Origin: Neobacillus bataviensis
GTDB taxonomy: Bacteria; Bacillota; Bacilli; Bacillales_B; DSM-18226
NCBI RefSeq assembly: GCF_019969725.1
Contig: NZ_JAHXYW010000013.1
Location: 1 to 64,000, forward strand
DNA length: 64,000 nucleotides
Direction of reading: 5' to 3'
Program-made: the position numbers and the translations under genes
Notes under the pieces: generated by a model
Told to the model about the DNA's origin: nothing
The model's database searches: none
Seen by the model: the letters and a program-made list of their open reading frames with translations, nothing else
In this document: in pieces, positions 41,633 to 50,812 of the stretch
Layout of the letters: the number at the start of each line of letters is the position of its first letter
Position numbering within the stretch: position 1 is the first letter of the stretch

Positions 41633-42220
41633 ATGATTTTTATGATTGATAATTATGATTCTTTTACCTTTAATTTAGTTCAATACCTGGGAGAGCTTGG
41701 AGAAGAATTAGTCGTGAAACGAAACGATCAAACCACGATTAATGAAATTGCTGAATTAAAGCCAGGATTTTTAATGGTTTCACCTGGGCCATGCAGTCCA
41801 AATGAAGCCGGGATTAGTTTGGAGGCAATTCACACATTTGCAGGACGTACTCCTATTTTCGGTGTTTGTCTTGGGCATCAAGCCATTGCTCAAGCCTTTA
41901 ATGGGGAAGTTGTTCAAGCAGAACGGCTCATGCATGGTAAAACCTCCGAAATGTATCATGACGGAAAAACCATTTTTCAAGGGCTGCCCAATCCTTTCCC
42001 CGCTACGAGATATCACTCCTTAATCGTTAAAAGAGAAACATTGCCTGAATGCTTTGAGATCTCAGCATGGACAAAGGAAGGGGAAATTATGGCTATTCGA
42101 CATAAAGAGCTTCCGATAGAAGGGGTACAGTTTCACCCGGAATCAATCATGACTACCTGTGGAAAAGAGTTATTGCGCAATTTCGTTCAACATTATCGAA
42201 AAGTTTCATTGGTTAATTAA
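41633..42220 (+). CDS. pabA: aminodeoxychorismate/anthranilate synthase glutaminase component
   Basis: This 195-residue class I glutamine amidotransferase has nucleophile Cys79 ([14 protein letters not shown]) and the HPES catalytic motif ([11 protein letters not shown]). It supplies ammonia to PabB. In Bacillus this subunit can serve both folate and tryptophan (trpG). Its context between pabB and pabC favours the folate role. It starts after GTGAGCAGCA and its stop is just before pabC. Confidence 0.9.
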   Translation: MIFMIDNYDSFTFNLVQYLGELGEELVVKRNDQTTINEIAELKPGFLMVSPGPCSPNEAGISLEAIHTFAGRTPIFGVCLGHQAIAQAFNGEVVQAERLMHGKTSEMYHDGKTIFQGLPNPFPATRYHSLIVKRETLPECFEISAWTKEGEIMAIRHKELPIEGVQFHPESIMTTCGKELLRNFVQHYRKVSLVN

Positions 42221-42221
42221 T

Positions 42222-43088
42222 ATGTTTATTTATTTAAACGGTCAAATGGTTGAAAAAGAAGCTGCAATGATATCACCCTTCGATCATGGTTTCTTATATG
42301 GGCTGGGCCTCTTTGAAACATTTCGTGTCTATGAGGGGCATCCATTTCTTTTAGACGATCATTTAGAGCGGATTAATCATGGATTAAGTATACTTAATAT
42401 TAACTATCGCTTTTATCGAGAGGAAACAAATAATATCCTGCAGGCCTTACTAGAAAAAAATAATTTTACAAACGCTTATATCCGCTTAAATGTTTCAGCA
42501 GGTTCCGGGGATATTGGGCTGCAGACAGAACCTTTCTTGGAGCCGAACCTTATTATTTTTCCAAAAGAGCTGCCACTCGCTGGCGAATTATTCGAAAAAA
42601 AGGCCACCCTTTTAAAGCTGAAACGTAACACACCCGAGGGGGAAGCGCGTCTTAAATCCCATCATTTTATGAATAATTTGCTGGCAAAAAGAGAAATTGG
42701 GCCATCCCTCGAGCAAGAAGGAATCTTTTTAACTGCGGATGGACATTTAGCTGAGGGGATTGTCTCCAATATTTTTTGGATTAAAGACAAGGAACTCTAC
42801 ACCCCGGCCTTATGCACTGGTATTTTAAATGGCATAACACGTCAATTTGTAATAGAACTAGCGGGGAGGATTGGCCTGTGTGTAAAAGAAGGCCTTTATA
42901 CTTTAGAACAAGCACTTGATGCCGACGAGATGTTTGTAACCAATTCCATTCAAGAGATAGTCCCAATTTCCTCTTTTGAAGCTCGCCAATTACCTGGGAA
43001 GAAGGGCCATTGGGTACAACGATTCCATCAGGACTATCGCAAGTTTTGTCAAAGTCTATGGACAAGGAATGGTTTAAGGAGAGATTAA
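42222..43088 (+). CDS. pabC: 4-amino-4-deoxychorismate lyase
   Basis: This 288-residue PLP-dependent class IV aminotransferase-fold enzyme releases p-aminobenzoate and pyruvate. Motifs are ISPFDHGFLYGLGLFETFRVY, the PLP lysine in KSHHFMNNLLAK and EMFVTNSIQEIVPI. The ATG at 42222 lies one base after the pabA stop, so translation is coupled and its own ribosome site is weak. Branched-chain aminotransferase or D-amino acid aminotransferase are fold-alikes, but the operon argues for PabC. No sul, folB or folK gene follows. Confidence 0.88.
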   Translation: MFIYLNGQMVEKEAAMISPFDHGFLYGLGLFETFRVYEGHPFLLDDHLERINHGLSILNINYRFYREETNNILQALLEKNNFTNAYIRLNVSAGSGDIGLQTEPFLEPNLIIFPKELPLAGELFEKKATLLKLKRNTPEGEARLKSHHFMNNLLAKREIGPSLEQEGIFLTADGHLAEGIVSNIFWIKDKELYTPALCTGILNGITRQFVIELAGRIGLCVKEGLYTLEQALDADEMFVTNSIQEIVPISSFEARQLPGKKGHWVQRFHQDYRKFCQSLWTRNGLRRD

Positions 43089-43089
43089 T

Positions 43090-43875
43090 TTGAGAGAGAA
43101 GATTCTTGAAGAAATTAATAGAATCGAAAATCAGTATGATGTGAAAATTTGTTATGCGGTTGAATCAGGGAGTCGGGCATGGGGATTTCCTTCTAAGGAC
43201 AGTGACTACGATGTCAGGTTTATTTATGTCCATAAAAAAGAATGGTATTTGTCGATTGACCAAAAGCGAGATGTGATTGAGCTTCCAATTAATGAACTTC
43301 TTGATATTAATGGCTGGGAAATTCGAAAAGCTTTAAGACTTTTTAAAAAGTCCAACCCGCCGCTTATGGAATGGCTCCATTCTGGAATTGTTTACTATCA
43401 AGCTTTTTCATTAGTGGAAAAAATGAGGGCTATTCAAAACCAAGTATTTTTACCGCAATCCGCTCTTCATCATTATTTAAATATGGCAAAGGGAAATTAC
43501 CGGGATTATCTTCAAGGTGAACACATCAAAATCAAAAAATACTTTTACGTATTAAGGCCCATTTTAGCGTGTAAATGGATTGAAAAATATAATACAGTGC
43601 CCCCAAATAAATTTCAGGAACTGGTTAAAGACCTTCTTGAAGAAGGTCAGCTGAAAGACGAAATCAATACATTATTAGTGCGAAAAATAAAAGGTGACGA
43701 GCTAAATCTTGAACCAAAAGTTACGGCTATTAATGAATTTATTGAAAAAGAAATCAAACGCATAGAGGTTTATACGAAAACATTATCTGTATCGAAGGAA
43801 GACATCACACCACTGCTCGATGAATTATTTAGAGAAATACTCGAAGAGGTTTGGTCATCATCCTATAAGCTTTAA
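43090..43875 (+). CDS. nucleotidyltransferase (RlaP/YcgL-like)
   Basis: This 261-residue DNA polymerase beta-type nucleotidyltransferase has GSRAWGFPSKDSDYDVRFIY with the usual acidic metal ligands, and a long helical C-terminal region. It resembles RlaP/YcgL-type proteins, which are linked to RNA repair or are of unknown function. TTG 43090 has AAGGAGAGATTAATT upstream. It is a single base after the pabC stop and is likely in the same transcript. Confidence 0.75.
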   Translation: MREKILEEINRIENQYDVKICYAVESGSRAWGFPSKDSDYDVRFIYVHKKEWYLSIDQKRDVIELPINELLDINGWEIRKALRLFKKSNPPLMEWLHSGIVYYQAFSLVEKMRAIQNQVFLPQSALHHYLNMAKGNYRDYLQGEHIKIKKYFYVLRPILACKWIEKYNTVPPNKFQELVKDLLEEGQLKDEINTLLVRKIKGDELNLEPKVTAINEFIEKEIKRIEVYTKTLSVSKEDITPLLDELFREILEEVWSSSYKL

Positions 43876-43879
43876 CCAA

Positions 43880-43911
43880 AAGCCCTCACTTATTATGGTG
43901 AGGGCTTGAAT
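43880..43911. terminator. terminator after the nucleotidyltransferase
   Basis: AAGCCCTCAC and GGTGAGGGCTT pair across TTATTAT in the convergent gap. Confidence 0.75.
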
Positions 43912-43921
43912 TGGGTTTGTG

Positions 43922-44560
43922 TTATATGGCAATCCCTTTTTGAGTGGGATTTCTCTTTTTTTGGATAGATGCTACAAATCCTTTAAAAAACTTTAATGAA
44001 CGTTGAAAAACAGGACTCTGGATAAAGGTATAAATAAAAGTGGCGATAAATATCGGACCTCCTAAAAGGAATCCGAAAACTAAAACAAGGCTTTCAACAA
44101 TGATTCGTGCCTGGCTGACCGACAACTTTGATTTATCAGAAATAGAGAGCATAAAGCCATCCCGCGGGCCGGCACCAATCCCAGCCGCTACATACATTCC
44201 GCCGCCAATTCCGGTAATGACAATTCCGGAAAGGAGGATGAAATAATCAACCCAAGTATTTGTTGCTTTTGGGAGTATATCCAGCCAAAGGAAAAAGTCC
44301 ATGATTGGACCAATGCATAAGGCATTTAAGATTGTTCCTATACTAATATATCTTCGATCAACAAACAAAGAAACGATGATCAAAAAGAGTCCACAAATGA
44401 CTCCCCAAGTGCCAATCGTTAATCCGAAATGCTGATAAAGTGCTACATTAAGAACTTCCCATGGGTGCAGTCCCACATATTTTACTTTTACGGCAATTGC
44501 ATTTCCTAAGCCAAAAAAAATTAATCCTAGGAAAAATAAAACATATTGAATGAATTTCAA
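43922..44560 (-). CDS. YczE/YitT-type membrane protein
   Basis: This 212-residue integral membrane protein has about five hydrophobic helices, starting MKFIQYVLFFLGLIFFGLG, and the GIGGGMYVAAGIGAGPRDG loop typical of YczE/YyaS proteins. Homologues are of unknown transport function; YczE has been tied to surfactin/peptide biosynthesis in B. subtilis. It is convergent with the nucleotidyltransferase gene and divergent from the aminotransferase gene. Confidence 0.7.
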   Translation of the reverse strand: MKFIQYVLFFLGLIFFGLGNAIAVKVKYVGLHPWEVLNVALYQHFGLTIGTWGVICGLFLIIVSLFVDRRYISIGTILNALCIGPIMDFFLWLDILPKATNTWVDYFILLSGIVITGIGGGMYVAAGIGAGPRDGFMLSISDKSKLSVSQARIIVESLVLVFGFLLGGPIFIATFIYTFIQSPVFQRSLKFFKGFVASIQKKRNPTQKGIAI

Positions 44561-44765
44561 CTCAAGCTCCCCCCATGATCTAGTTGACTTTTCCGAAAAT
44601 TCAAACCTATCCTAATATCTTAAAATAGGAGCCAATAATAATCAATGGGTATTTTGCATGGTGGATTGCATAATAGTAGATTGCTATAATCTGAAATATG
44701 TTAAAATAAATAAAATTATTATTCTACGAAAAATTCAAATAGGAAATGATTGTGGGGAATGTGCT

Positions 44766-45944
44766 ATGAAATTTGTTGCATCGGAAAAACTGCAAAAAAT
44801 GTCATCAAGTATTTTTCAAGAAATTGCGGACCGAAAGCAGGAAGCGATTAAGAATGGGAAGGATGTCATTGATTTAAGTGTTGGCAGTCCAGATTTTGCA
44901 CCGCCAAAGTTTGTTATGGATACGCTGGTTGAATTCACCCAAGACCCGAGAACCTATGGATATACTTTAAAGGGCATTCCTGAATTTCACGAAGCGGTCA
45001 CTTATTTTTACAAAGAACGCTATTCAGTTAACCTTGATTCTGAAAGCGAAGTGCTGCAATTAATGGGGTCTCAGGATGGGCTGGCCCATTTAGCATCAGC
45101 AATTATAGACCCTGGTGATTATGTATTGGTACCGGATCCTGGCTATCCAATCTATGAAGCAAGCGTCAACATCGCTGGAGGGGTTATATATCCCATGCCA
45201 TTATTGGCTGAGAATCGCTTTTTACCCAAACTTGAAGATATTCCTTTAGAAGTATTGAAGAAAACAAAAATGATGATTATTAGTTATCCCGGGAATCCGG
45301 TAACCGCTCTTGCAGATAAAAGCTTCTTTGAAGAGATCGTTCGCTTTGCCAAGCTTCATAATATTTTAATTGTACATGACTTTGCTTACTCAGAATTGAT
45401 TTTTGATGAAAACCCGAAAATTAGTTTCATGGCAGTTCCAGGGGCAAAAGAAGTCGGTATTGAATTTAACTCATTATCTAAAACCTTTAACATGGCTGGC
45501 TGTCGAATTGGTTATGTGGTTGGAAATAAACAAGTAATTGATATTTTGGCTTCATTTAAATCACATATTGATTATGGGATTTTTTATCCGATTCAAAAAG
45601 CCGCGGTCAAGGCCCTAACTTCTGATTTTTCATTTCTTAAAGAACAAGCAGGACAGTATGAGATTCGTCGTGATGCTCTGGTAGAGGGTCTTGAAAAAAG
45701 CGGTTGGCAGGTGGCTAAGTCTCCGGCCACGATGTTCGTATGGGCAAAAATCCCAGCAGGATGGAAGTCACGGGAATTTGCATTTGAATTGATTGACCAA
45801 GCAGGCGTGGCGGTCATTCCAGGTGATGCTTTTGGAGCACAAGGCGAGGGTTATGTCAGAATTGCCATGGTCCAGCCGCACGAACGGCTATCTGAAGCCG
45901 CTGAAAGAATCAACCAGTTCCTTTTGACATACTCAGTAAAATAA
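44766..45944 (+). CDS. PLP-dependent class I aminotransferase
   Basis: This 392-residue aspartate-aminotransferase-fold enzyme has conserved motifs: DLSVGSPDFAPPKFV, SYPGNPVTAL, HDFAYSELIF, and the PLP lysine in SLSKTFNMAGCRIGY. The start is ATG 44766; a longer frame would add 36 AT-rich residues with no match. GGGGAATGTGCT is a moderate ribosome site. It resembles the LL-diaminopimelate aminotransferase-like and PatA groups; the exact substrate is uncertain. Confidence 0.87.
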   Translation: MKFVASEKLQKMSSSIFQEIADRKQEAIKNGKDVIDLSVGSPDFAPPKFVMDTLVEFTQDPRTYGYTLKGIPEFHEAVTYFYKERYSVNLDSESEVLQLMGSQDGLAHLASAIIDPGDYVLVPDPGYPIYEASVNIAGGVIYPMPLLAENRFLPKLEDIPLEVLKKTKMMIISYPGNPVTALADKSFFEEIVRFAKLHNILIVHDFAYSELIFDENPKISFMAVPGAKEVGIEFNSLSKTFNMAGCRIGYVVGNKQVIDILASFKSHIDYGIFYPIQKAAVKALTSDFSFLKEQAGQYEIRRDALVEGLEKSGWQVAKSPATMFVWAKIPAGWKSREFAFELIDQAGVAVIPGDAFGAQGEGYVRIAMVQPHERLSEAAERINQFLLTYSVK

Positions 45945-45964
45945 AACATATATATTAAGAAAAT

Positions 45965-45994
45965 GACCTTCAACCAATTGAAGGTCTTTTACTT
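45965..45994 (+). terminator. terminator of the aminotransferase gene
   Basis: GACCTTCAA and TTGAAGGTC pair across CCAA, followed by TTTT. Confidence 0.75.
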
Positions 45995-46016
45995 TGAAAA
46001 CGAAAGAGGGATACAA

Positions 46017-46466
46017 ATGCCAAGCGAACTCCAACATTTAGAAATAGATATCCCTATCGAAGTCATCTGGGATTTCATAAGAGATGCGAATAATTGGGCC
46101 CCACTTGTACCAGGTTATATCTTGCATGAAAATATAAATGAACGGCTTATCAGCTGGGAGTTTAAGAGTGACCTCGGTATAGTGAAAAAAAAGGTGACTT
46201 TGCTAATTGACATAAAAGAGTGGAATGAACCAAGAAAAGTAAGCTTTGAATTAAGGCGTAAGAACGAAAAGTACATTGGGGAAGGGTATTTTGAAGCAAC
46301 GGCATTAAATAAGAATAAGACTCGTTTAACAGGCTTTCTAGATATAAATGCCACTGGTCCAATGGGTTCATTAGCAAATTCTCTTTTTAAAAAAGCAATC
46401 CAAATTTCAGATGAAGAAGCAGCTGTAGTCATTTCTTCAAAATTAGAGGAATTCAAACAAAGATAA
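46017..46466 (+). CDS. CoxG/SRPBCC-domain protein
   Basis: This 149-residue START/Bet v1-like fold protein has IDIPIEVIWDFIRDANNWAPLV at the start and a final helix LANSLFKKAIQISDEEAAV. CoxG-type family members bind small lipids or cofactors. The ATG at 46017 follows AAAGAGGGATACAA; a longer frame would read through the terminator of the aminotransferase gene. Function unknown. Confidence 0.8.
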   Translation: MPSELQHLEIDIPIEVIWDFIRDANNWAPLVPGYILHENINERLISWEFKSDLGIVKKKVTLLIDIKEWNEPRKVSFELRRKNEKYIGEGYFEATALNKNKTRLTGFLDINATGPMGSLANSLFKKAIQISDEEAAVVISSKLEEFKQR

Positions 46467-46474
46467 CCGATATG

Positions 46475-46513
46475 CTGCAAACTGACTAAAACAGTTTGCG
46501 GCATTTTTTTTTC
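46475..46513 (+). terminator. terminator of the CoxG-like gene
   Basis: TGCTGCAAACTG and CAGTTTGCGGCA pair (one G-T) across ACTAAAA, followed by TTTTTTTT. Confidence 0.8.
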
Positions 46514-46597
46514 AAAAATTAAGATAAACTTAAGCATCAAGTGTTACAGTTAGTCCAAATTTCATTTCCAATAGGAAAGCAGATAGGAGGATTAACT

Positions 46598-47671
46598 ATG
46601 CTTAAAATGATACAAAAGAAAGGTATTCACGCCATGTTGGCGGTCTCATTGGTTAGTTTGGGGACGGTTTCGTATATACCAACCGCATCAGCCGAAAGTA
46701 TTGCACAAGTCGAAGCAAATTCACTTTCGATGTTAGAGATAAAAGGGATAGCTCTGGACAAAGATTTTTCTGCAGAGATCTTTGAATATACTGCTACTGT
46801 TGCAAATGATGTTAATACGATTACACTCCATGCCGAAAGTGCCGATCCAGCCTCCTCCATTTCCATCAATGGTAAAGCACTTGCAGAGGGCAATGAAGTC
46901 GCTTTTAACCTTCAAACCGGTGAAAATACGTTCACATTTACGGTTAATGACGGAGTCCATACAACGAAAACGTATACGCTAACGGTAACAAGAGAACAAA
47001 ATGATAACAATCTGCTAAAAGATATTAAACTCTCAACAGGAAAATTATCACCAGCTTTTTCGTCCATGATAGCCGATTATAACATCGATGTAACAAACGT
47101 GGTTTCAGCAATTACTGTCACAGCTTCTGCGATCGAAAGTACATCTGTCATTAGCGTGAATGGAGCTGCAATGAATGAAGCGGGGATTCAAATAGAACTT
47201 CCGGTTGGGAAGACGGATATTCCTATTGTTGTAACTGCGGAAAACGGGGATCAAAGAACCTATACCATTCATGTATCGAAAGCCTCAGCGACGAATTCAC
47301 AAATGAACGCTTCACCACAAAATAACAGAAGCAGTTCTATTCTACCTTCCTTGCAACAAGTCAGCAGCGGTTCAGGATCCGTTCAAAAAACAACAAAGGC
47401 CAAGCTGTCAGCCTTATCTGTTTCCACAGGTACTTGGGACAGTACTTTCTCGTCCAATGAATTTACCTACCATATTACGGTTGCAAGTGATGTAAAAACA
47501 ATAACAATTGACTCAACAGCTGCCTACAGTAGTTCTTCCATTAAAATTGAAGGAGGTACAAACAAAACAATCCAGCTCGAGGATGATAATCAAACAATTA
47601 TTTCCGTGGTAGTATCCTATGACAATGATGATCGGAAAACGTATGTCCTTGTATTTGATAAAGAAAAATAA
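46598..47671 (+). CDS. secreted protein with three cadherin-like beta-sandwich domains
   Basis: This 357-residue protein has a signal peptide ending near ASAES (residues about 1-36), then three cadherin-like domains with matching strands (SLSMLEIKGIALDKDFSAEI, LLKDIKLSTGKLSPAFSSMI, KLSALSVSTGTWDSTFSSNE) and the usual TYTLTV ends. A Ser/Asn-rich linker lies between the second and third. There is no LPXTG or lipobox, so it is probably a secreted or wall-associated structural protein. Start: ATG after AGGAGGATTAACT. Confidence 0.8.
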   Translation: MLKMIQKKGIHAMLAVSLVSLGTVSYIPTASAESIAQVEANSLSMLEIKGIALDKDFSAEIFEYTATVANDVNTITLHAESADPASSISINGKALAEGNEVAFNLQTGENTFTFTVNDGVHTTKTYTLTVTREQNDNNLLKDIKLSTGKLSPAFSSMIADYNIDVTNVVSAITVTASAIESTSVISVNGAAMNEAGIQIELPVGKTDIPIVVTAENGDQRTYTIHVSKASATNSQMNASPQNNRSSSILPSLQQVSSGSGSVQKTTKAKLSALSVSTGTWDSTFSSNEFTYHITVASDVKTITIDSTAAYSSSSIKIEGGTNKTIQLEDDNQTIISVVVSYDNDDRKTYVLVFDKEK

Positions 47672-47684
47672 GCTAACGCGAATG

Positions 47685-47716
47685 CAAAAAAACCTGTATT
47701 TTACGGTTTTTTTTTA
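47685..47716 (+). terminator. terminator of the beta-sandwich gene
   Basis: AAAAAACC and GGTTTTTT pair across TGTATTTTAC, with a T run. Confidence 0.6.
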
Positions 47717-47840
47717 TATTAAAAATTTTTTCTCTATTTTTTGAAAAAAAAGAAAACATTTTTTTAACAATTCTACTAAAGTTATGTTATATTAATAAAT
47801 AAAAATTTTACCGAATTACAGAAAGGGAAGGTGAAAAGGT

Positions 47841-50603
47841 ATGGCAACTGAATTGAAACTAAATGACAGCAGTCTTCCATTACGTCGCGATGTTAAGTTA
47901 TTAGGGAAAATACTTGGTGAAATTCTTATTAGCCATGGTGGAACTGATTTATTTGACAAAGTCGAAAAAATACGGCTAATGTGCAAAAATCTTCGTACGG
48001 ACTTTAGCCAAGACGAATATGCGGCCTTAAAACAAGAAATATCTTCTCTTAGCACTCCAATGCGGAAACAAATCATCCGTGCATTTTCAATGTATTTCCA
48101 TTTAATCAATGCTGCTGAACAAAATCATCGAATTCGGAGAAGAAGACAATACCAACTTCAAGATGATAATAATGTTCAACCTGATTCAATTGAAAGTGCA
48201 ATTTTGGCACTTAAAGAAAACGATATTGAAGAAGAGACAATTCAAAATGTTTTACATACATTGTCCCTTGAACTTGTTATCACCGCCCATCCGACAGAGG
48301 CAACAAAGCGGTCGATTCTTGAAATTCAACAAAGGATCGCGGATATCTTAAAAAATCTTGACCATCCACTGCTTACAAAAAAAGAAAAAAATAAGCTCGA
48401 AGAGAGTTTATTTAATGAAGTGACAATTCTATGGCAGACAGATGAATTACGGCATTATAAACCGACAGTTATGGATGAAGTTCGAAATGGATTGTATTAT
48501 TTTGATCAAACTCTTTTTGATGTGCTCCCTGAAATTCATCGTGAATTGGAAGCAAGCTTAGAAACAAATTTTCCACAAACCGACTGGCAAGTTCCAAATT
48601 TCCTTCGCTTCGGCTCATGGATTGGCGGCGACCGTGATGGAAATCCGAATGTGACCCATGATATAACATGGGAAACATTGCTAAGGCAAAGAAGGCTTGT
48701 CCTAAAAAAATATAAAGCTGTTTTAGTGGATTTAATGAAGCGATACAGCCATTCTACTACAAGAGTGGAAGTAAGCAGCGAACTCATAAACTATCTCGAG
48801 GAAAAAGAGGACTATTATTTATCCGATGATAAAAAGTGGCCTGTAAAAACGGAAGTATACCGTCGTGCTTTTGCGATCATTATTGAGCGTATAAAGCAAG
48901 TTGGTAAATCAGGTATCGGTTATAAAACTGCCGATGAATTATTAACAGATTTATACTTGATTCAAAATAGTCTTAAACATCATCATCCAGCTGCTCATGA
49001 ATTAAAAACAATTCAGAAGCTGATTCGTCAAGTCCAGTTGTTTGGATTCCATTTAGCTACACTTGATATCCGAAATCACAGCGGTGAACACGAAGCAGCG
49101 ATTACAGAGATTTTGAAAAAAGTCCGGATCAGTGAAAATTACGCTGAACTTGCAGAAGAAGAAAAGTTGAAAATTCTTCAAAGTATTCTGATCGACCCAC
49201 GTCCACTTCTTTTATTAAATGAGGATTATTCTAAAGAAACGCAAGAAATGATTAAAGTATTCCAAATGATTAAGAATGCACATGAAGAATTCGGTAAACG
49301 ATCTATATCTGTATACCTTGTCAGTATGACAAAATCACCTAGCGATTTGTTAGAGGTTCTGGTATTGGCAAAAGAAGCAGGCATCTACAGGCTTCATTCA
49401 GATGGGGCATTGGAAAGTCACTTAAATGTTGCTCCACTTTTAGAAACCATTGATGATTTAACCTCCGGGCCTAAAATAATGGAGACACTCTTTGAAATGC
49501 CTGTTTACCGTAATCATTTGCAAATCCTAGGGAACCAACAGGAAATTATGCTGGGCTATTCAGATGGCAGCAAAGATGGAGGTACCTTAACTGCGAATTG
49601 GAAGCTATATAAAGCGCAAATCGAAATTCATGAAATGGCAAAAAGGTATCAAATTGGTCTTAAATTTTTCCATGGACGCGGAGGTTCTTTAGGACGTGGC
49701 GGTGGTCCCTTAAATAAAAGCATTTTATCACAGCCAGCTGAAACCATCGGGGATGGGGTTAAAATTACGGAGCAAGGAGAGGTGTTATCTGCCCGTTATT
49801 TACTTGAGGATATCGCTTACCGTAGTTTAGAGCAGGCAACTTCAACTTTGCTGCGGGCAGCAACACATGTTTCGAATGAAGCGGAACAAGGGAACCTGAG
49901 GGAACTAATATGGGAAGAAGCAATAGAAGAAATTTCAAGCACTGCTTTGGGCAAATACCAAGAACTCGTTTTTGGTGACTCTGACTTCCTGACTTACTTT
50001 AACGAGGCTACGCCATTAAGAGAATTAGGTGATTTAAATATTGGCTCAAGACCGATGAGTCGAAAAAATCGCGGACGATTTGAAGATTTACGGGCAATAC
50101 CATGGGTTTTTGCCTGGACTCAAAGCCGCCAGCTCCTGCCGGCATGGTATGCTGCAGGAACAGGTTTAGAAAGCTTTGCTTCTAGAAGTAAGCAAAATAT
50201 GGAGCTTCTAAAGCAAATGTATTTAAAGTGGCCATTCTTTCAATCTACCGTGGATAATCTGCAAATGGCATTAATGAAGGCAGATATAACGACTGCCAAG
50301 GAGTATTTAACACTTGTTGAAGATAAAGAGATTGCTGATAGGATTTTCACAAATATATTAGAAGAATATGTAAAAACTAAGGAAATTTTATTGAAAATTA
50401 CGGGCGATAAAGAATTGTTGGATCACACACCTAACATTAAAGATTCAGTATTTAGAAGAAACCCATATGTTGATCCCTTGAATTTTTTACAGGTAGAGTT
50501 AATCAAGGAATTACGTAAACAGGAAGAGCCGAATGATGAACTTTTAACTGAAGTATTACTTACCATAAGTGGAATATCTGCTGGATTGCGTAATACAGGT
50601 TGA
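47841..50603 (+). CDS. ppc: phosphoenolpyruvate carboxylase
   Basis: This 920-residue enzyme carboxylates PEP to oxaloacetate, refilling the TCA cycle. His150 (ITAHPTEATKRS) and the glycine loop FHGRGGSLGRGGGP are the catalytic signatures; the QNTG-like C-terminus here reads RNTG. Length and motifs are normal. ATG 47841 follows AAGGTGAAAAGGT. Transcribed alone with its own terminator. Most B. subtilis-type relatives use pyruvate carboxylase, so ppc is a lineage marker. Confidence 0.95.
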   Translation: MATELKLNDSSLPLRRDVKLLGKILGEILISHGGTDLFDKVEKIRLMCKNLRTDFSQDEYAALKQEISSLSTPMRKQIIRAFSMYFHLINAAEQNHRIRRRRQYQLQDDNNVQPDSIESAILALKENDIEEETIQNVLHTLSLELVITAHPTEATKRSILEIQQRIADILKNLDHPLLTKKEKNKLEESLFNEVTILWQTDELRHYKPTVMDEVRNGLYYFDQTLFDVLPEIHRELEASLETNFPQTDWQVPNFLRFGSWIGGDRDGNPNVTHDITWETLLRQRRLVLKKYKAVLVDLMKRYSHSTTRVEVSSELINYLEEKEDYYLSDDKKWPVKTEVYRRAFAIIIERIKQVGKSGIGYKTADELLTDLYLIQNSLKHHHPAAHELKTIQKLIRQVQLFGFHLATLDIRNHSGEHEAAITEILKKVRISENYAELAEEEKLKILQSILIDPRPLLLLNEDYSKETQEMIKVFQMIKNAHEEFGKRSISVYLVSMTKSPSDLLEVLVLAKEAGIYRLHSDGALESHLNVAPLLETIDDLTSGPKIMETLFEMPVYRNHLQILGNQQEIMLGYSDGSKDGGTLTANWKLYKAQIEIHEMAKRYQIGLKFFHGRGGSLGRGGGPLNKSILSQPAETIGDGVKITEQGEVLSARYLLEDIAYRSLEQATSTLLRAATHVSNEAEQGNLRELIWEEAIEEISSTALGKYQELVFGDSDFLTYFNEATPLRELGDLNIGSRPMSRKNRGRFEDLRAIPWVFAWTQSRQLLPAWYAAGTGLESFASRSKQNMELLKQMYLKWPFFQSTVDNLQMALMKADITTAKEYLTLVEDKEIADRIFTNILEEYVKTKEILLKITGDKELLDHTPNIKDSVFRRNPYVDPLNFLQVELIKELRKQEEPNDELLTEVLLTISGISAGLRNTG

Positions 50604-50610
50604 TAAAGTA

Positions 50611-50647
50611 AACACAAACTCAAGAACATGGGTTTGTGTTTTTTTAT
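50611..50647 (+). terminator. terminator of ppc
   Basis: AACACAAAC and GTTTGTGTT pair, followed by a T run. Confidence 0.8.
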
Positions 50648-50710
50648 TTTACCTTTTATAGATAGTATCGTTCGATGATGATTGTGAACAATTTATGAAT
50701 TATGAAAAAA

Positions 50711-50728
50711 TGAATGGTTATTCATTCA
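50711..50728. promoter_or_regulatory. FadR-like operator upstream of adhE
   Basis: TGAATGGTTATTCATTCA is a 7-4-7 palindrome with one mismatch. It is very close to the consensus TGAATGA-N4-TCATTCA of Bacillus FadR, the TetR-type regulator of fatty acid degradation. It is 85 bp before the adhE ATG. Whether FadR binds here is inference. Confidence 0.55.
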
Positions 50729-50812
50729 TTTTTGCGCAAAATTCAACAAAATTTGCAGCAGAGACCATGATATATTTTAGCCAGAATAATAGATAATCTG
50801 GAGGGATGCTAA

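Noticed and set aside
50679..50700. Rex-like or FNR-like site upstream of adhE (TTGTGAACAATTTATGAA)
   Set aside because: Only the left half matches; the right half lacks the TTCACAA arm.
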